A stretch of 64,000 bases of DNA from Cupriavidus pauculus (GTDB taxonomy: Bacteria; Pseudomonadota; Gammaproteobacteria; Burkholderiales; Burkholderiaceae), in assembly GCF_022179805.1 (NCBI RefSeq), contig NZ_BPUO01000024.1:1-64000 (forward strand), written 5' to 3'. Below the pieces are notes generated by a model. The model made no database searches and was not told where the DNA came from. It saw only the letters and a program-made list of their open reading frames with translations. Below, in pieces: positions 61,431 to 64,000 of the stretch. Both the position numbers and the translations under genes were made by a program. The stretch's first letter is position 1. The number at the start of each line of letters is the position of its first letter.

Positions 61431-62588
61431 TCAGGCTGCCTTGGCGTCCATAACGGGATAGTCGATCAGTCCCTGCGCCCCACCGCCGAACAGCGTGTTC
61501 CGATCATGCGGGGTCAGCGTGGCGCCGGCCTGCAGCCGTGCCGGCAGGTCCGGGTTGGCCACGAACGGGCGGCCAAACGCGATCAGGTCGGCCCAGCCCT
61601 CGCTCAGCGCCACATTGGCACGCTCGGCCGAGTACTTGCCGGCATAGATCAGCGTGCCCGGATACACGGCACGCAGGCGCTGCTTGAATGCCATCGGCAT
61701 GTGCGGCGCATCTTCCCAGTCGGCTTCGGCAATGTGCAGGTAGCCCACGCCGATGCGGCCCAGCCGCTCGGCCGCCGCCGTGTAGGTGGTTTCCGGGTCG
61801 GCATCGACGCAGCCGTTCAGCGTGGTCAGCGGCGCCAGGCGGATGCCCACGCGCTGCCCGCTGCCCGTGCCTTCCACCAGCGCCTGGGCCACTTCCTCCA
61901 GGAAGCGCAGCCGGTTGTCGAGCGAGCCGCCGTACTGGTCGGTCCGGTCGTTGGCCTCGGAGTCGATGAACTGGTTGACCAGGTAGCCATTGGCCGCGTG
62001 CAGCTCCACGCCGTCGAAACCGGCCGCCATGGCGTTGCGTGCAGCCTGGCGGTACTCGTCGACGATGGCGTGGATTTCCGGCACGGTCAGCACGCGTGGC
62101 TGCGACGCTTGCACAAAGCCCGGCGTGCCATCGTGGTCGGCCACGAACACGTTGACGCCCTTGGCCTGGATTGCCGACGACGACACCGGCGCCTGTCCGC
62201 CCAGCAGGCTGGTATGGCTGAGGCGCCCCACGTGCCAGAGCTGCGCGAAGATGCGGCCGCCGGCTGCGTGCACGGCATCGGTCACCTTGCGCCAGCCGGC
62301 CACCTGCTCGGCCGTGTGGATGCCGGGCGTCCAGGCGTAGCCCTTGCCTAGCGGCGAGATCCAAGTGCCTTCAGCCACGATCAGGCCGGCGCCGGCACGT
62401 TGCGCGTAGTACTGCGCCATCAGGTCGTTGGCCACGTCGCCGGGCTGGCTGGCGCGCGAGCGCGTCATCGGCGGCATGACGATACGGTTCGGCAGAGCCA
62501 GGGCGCCCAGCGTGTAGGGCTGGAACAGCGGCGCCTGCGAATCGGTGGAATTGGTAGCGGTGGCGGGGGTGGTCGGGGCAATGCTCAT
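61431..62588 (-). CDS. Old Yellow Enzyme-family flavin oxidoreductase (alkene reductase)
   Basis: A 385-residue FMN enzyme of the NemA/OYE family, reducing C=C bonds of activated alkenes or nitro compounds with NAD(P)H. Visible motifs are IVMPPMTRSRA near residue 35, the substrate-binding pair in ELHAANGYLVNQFIDSEAND, and QYGGSLDNRLRFLEE. The ATG at 62588 (MSIAPTT) has an AGGAGT site, so I reject the longer frame to 62705. It is monocistronic, downstream of a tannase gene but separated by a strong terminator. Confidence 0.92.
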   Translation of the reverse strand: MSIAPTTPATATNSTDSQAPLFQPYTLGALALPNRIVMPPMTRSRASQPGDVANDLMAQYYAQRAGAGLIVAEGTWISPLGKGYAWTPGIHTAEQVAGWRKVTDAVHAAGGRIFAQLWHVGRLSHTSLLGGQAPVSSSAIQAKGVNVFVADHDGTPGFVQASQPRVLTVPEIHAIVDEYRQAARNAMAAGFDGVELHAANGYLVNQFIDSEANDRTDQYGGSLDNRLRFLEEVAQALVEGTGSGQRVGIRLAPLTTLNGCVDADPETTYTAAAERLGRIGVGYLHIAEADWEDAPHMPMAFKQRLRAVYPGTLIYAGKYSAERANVALSEGWADLIAFGRPFVANPDLPARLQAGATLTPHDRNTLFGGGAQGLIDYPVMDAKAA

Positions 62589-62705
62589 CGGGGACTCCTG
62601 TGTGCGTTCCATCGGCATTCGTTGATCGATGGACACAGTGTGCCGCCTTGTCGTTTGCAGATTAAGCCGTGAATCGACGAAATACTCTTGATATGCAATC
62701 AACAA

Positions 62706-62738
62706 TGAAACGCGCCCGGGCAGGCCGGGCGCGTTTCA
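62706..62738 (-). terminator. Terminator between tannase and Old Yellow Enzyme genes
   Basis: A perfect 14-bp stem (62706-62719 with 62725-62738, 5-nt loop) followed on the minus strand by TTGTTGATT. It ends the tannase transcript. Confidence 0.75.
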
Positions 62739-62760
62739 TCAGGTTATTGCAGCAACCCGG

Positions 62761-64000
62761 TCAAGGCGCCGCCACCCCCTGCGTCTTGGCCGTGTACGGC
62801 GTGTAGAAGCTGGACCCGGCCCACGGCGCGGTGGCCACGTTGTACAGCGCGGCGCCCTGCGTGTAGTTGGCGCCGTCGCGCCAGTCGCCCGATCCCTTGT
62901 ACCTGGCCACGGCCGGGTACGGATAGACGGGCCGCGACGCCGTGACCGCGCTGGTGGTGACATCGGTCTGGTAGGTCATCACGTCGCTGGGCGCGCTGCC
63001 CTGCTCCACCCAAGCGGTCATCCGCGATACCAGGTCGATATTGGGATTGCCTTCACCGCCGCCGCAGTGGCTGACGCCCGGCACGAGGTAGAGCCGCGAG
63101 AACGCATCGACGGCGGTGGACCCCATGGTGTTCTGCATCGCCTCGTAATAGGCAATCGTGAACAGCGGCGAGATGTGCTGGTCGGCCCAGCCATGCCACA
63201 GGATCAGCTTGCCGCCCGCCTTCTGGAACGCCGACAGGTCGGGGTTGGTGGCGTCGTTCAGCGAGTGGTTGGCCAGCAGGTAGTCGGTGAAGAAGTTGGC
63301 GTCGTGATAGCCAAACGTATTGATGTTCGGCATGGTCGGCGTGCCCGTGAAGATCAGGTTGTACGCGCCGGTCACGATCATGTTGCTGAACAGGCCGGTC
63401 ACGGGCACGGCCGCGTCCGTCGAATTCGAGCTGGGCACTTCCACGCCGATCCAGCTGGCTTCGGACCCGAACTGCGGCGAGCCGGCCAGCATGCGCTTGC
63501 CGTTGGTGGTGTCGGTGGGGCCGCTGTAGATCTTGCTGGCCGTGGTGACCTCGGCCGCCGTCAGGCACTGGCTCGTGTCGGTGGCGCCCGCCGCACACTG
63601 GATCGACACCGGATTGAAATGGCACACGCGCGGGTCGGCCAGCAGCCCGTCGGGTGCGCCGCTGGTGCCGCCGCAAGCGGCGACCACGGCCTGGTGCAGC
63701 ACCTTGGCTTTGTCGGCATACAGCACGACGTTGCCGGTGTTATCGCCCGTGGTGCTGTTCGATACCACGTTCCAGCCGTGGTACAGCGAGTTCTGCGTCT
63801 GGAAGTGGGCAGCCGGCGCGCCGGCGATGATGCCGTTGTAGTCGTTCGGATACCGCTGCGCGGCCATCAACGCCTCGCGTCCGCCATCGGAACAGCCAAC
63901 GAAGTACGCGTATTTCTGCGGCTGACCGTAGTACGTCTGGATCAGCTTCTTGGCCGCGAGCGTGGTGATGTGCTGGCCGCGATAGGCGAAATCGGCCTGC
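62761..64000 (-). CDS. Tannase/feruloyl esterase-family protein, C-terminal part (cut by window edge)
   Basis: A partial gene running off the right end; at least 413 residues are visible. The nucleophile motif GCSDGGREAL is near the visible N-terminus. The acid residue is likely the Asp of WHGWADQHISP, and the His of SHCGGGEGNPN completes the triad. The Cys next to the Ser and the Cys next to the His make the disulfide typical of this family. Such esterases split gallate, ferulate or similar plant esters, usually outside the cytoplasm. The N-terminus and signal peptide lie beyond the window. Confidence 0.9.
   Translation of the reverse strand, partial: QADFAYRGQHITTLAAKKLIQTYYGQPQKYAYFVGCSDGGREALMAAQRYPNDYNGIIAGAPAAHFQTQNSLYHGWNVVSNSTTGDNTGNVVLYADKAKVLHQAVVAACGGTSGAPDGLLADPRVCHFNPVSIQCAAGATDTSQCLTAAEVTTASKIYSGPTDTTNGKRMLAGSPQFGSEASWIGVEVPSSNSTDAAVPVTGLFSNMIVTGAYNLIFTGTPTMPNINTFGYHDANFFTDYLLANHSLNDATNPDLSAFQKAGGKLILWHGWADQHISPLFTIAYYEAMQNTMGSTAVDAFSRLYLVPGVSHCGGGEGNPNIDLVSRMTAWVEQGSAPSDVMTYQTDVTTSAVTASRPVYPYPAVARYKGSGDWRDGANYTQGAALYNVATAPWAGSSFYTPYTAKTQGVAAP

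Overview
The window is GC-rich chromosomal DNA of a beta-proteobacterium. It most resembles Cupriavidus or a close Burkholderiaceae relative. The evidence is four Bug-type (TctC) solute receptors, a DUF3331 gene, an imuA-imuB-dnaE2 mutagenesis cassette, a CYP116B-like self-sufficient P450, and dispersed GC-rich palindromes. The genus is an inference; there is no rRNA or tRNA gene. I see no insertion sequence, prophage, integrase or CRISPR array, and no clear pseudogene. Only the last gene is cut by the window edge.

Layout. 1-2944: palindromic repeat, then an outer-membrane factor and an EmrA-like adaptor on the minus strand, with no inner-membrane pump beside them. 3160-7350: two tiny membrane proteins, an AraC regulator, a DUF3331 protein and both subunits of a cyanide-insensitive bd-type oxidase, apparently one operon. 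7446-12804: Dps, a PAS histidine kinase, two small membrane or exported proteins and a YdeP-like molybdopterin oxidoreductase. 13208-16373: two lipoproteins, a di-heme oxidoreductase and a GH128-like hydrolase. 16498-20830: Bug receptor plus MmgE/PrpD protein, a LysR regulator and a type 2 ArgC. 20900-27235: a six-gene catabolic operon (family III CoA-transferase, Gln-type thiol dioxygenase, enoyl-CoA hydratase, Bug receptor, AhpD-like protein, fumarase-superfamily lyase) with a divergent IclR regulator. 27249-30962: lipoprotein, SDR with divergent LysR, GST.

31150-36125: Bug receptor, P450-reductase fusion and aldehyde dehydrogenase in a row. 36219-41367: a MoxR/DUF58/VWA module with an S1C protease; one VWA gene is on the opposite strand. 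41405-42658: diguanylate cyclase. 42976-46050: Bug receptor, CoA-transferase and a short citrate-synthase-like (citryl-CoA lyase) protein. 46233-52062: the SOS cassette behind a canonical LexA box. 52288-54808: small regulator-like gene, DUF1579 protein, TehA-like channel, exported protein. 54891-61293: CzcCBA-type metal efflux with an unknown upstream gene. 61431-64000: Old Yellow Enzyme and a partial tannase/feruloyl esterase.

How the genes work together. Three catabolic modules share one plan: a periplasmic Bug receptor next to enzymes that activate or cleave an organic acid. A related inverted repeat, GTTCY-N7-RGAAC, lies upstream of three of them (near 16396, 26388 and 42940), which suggests IclR-type control of a common kind. 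The most interesting candidates are the putative organosulfur operon at 20900-26309, the CoA-transferase/citryl-CoA lyase module at 42976-46050, and the tiny membrane proteins at the head of the oxidase operon.
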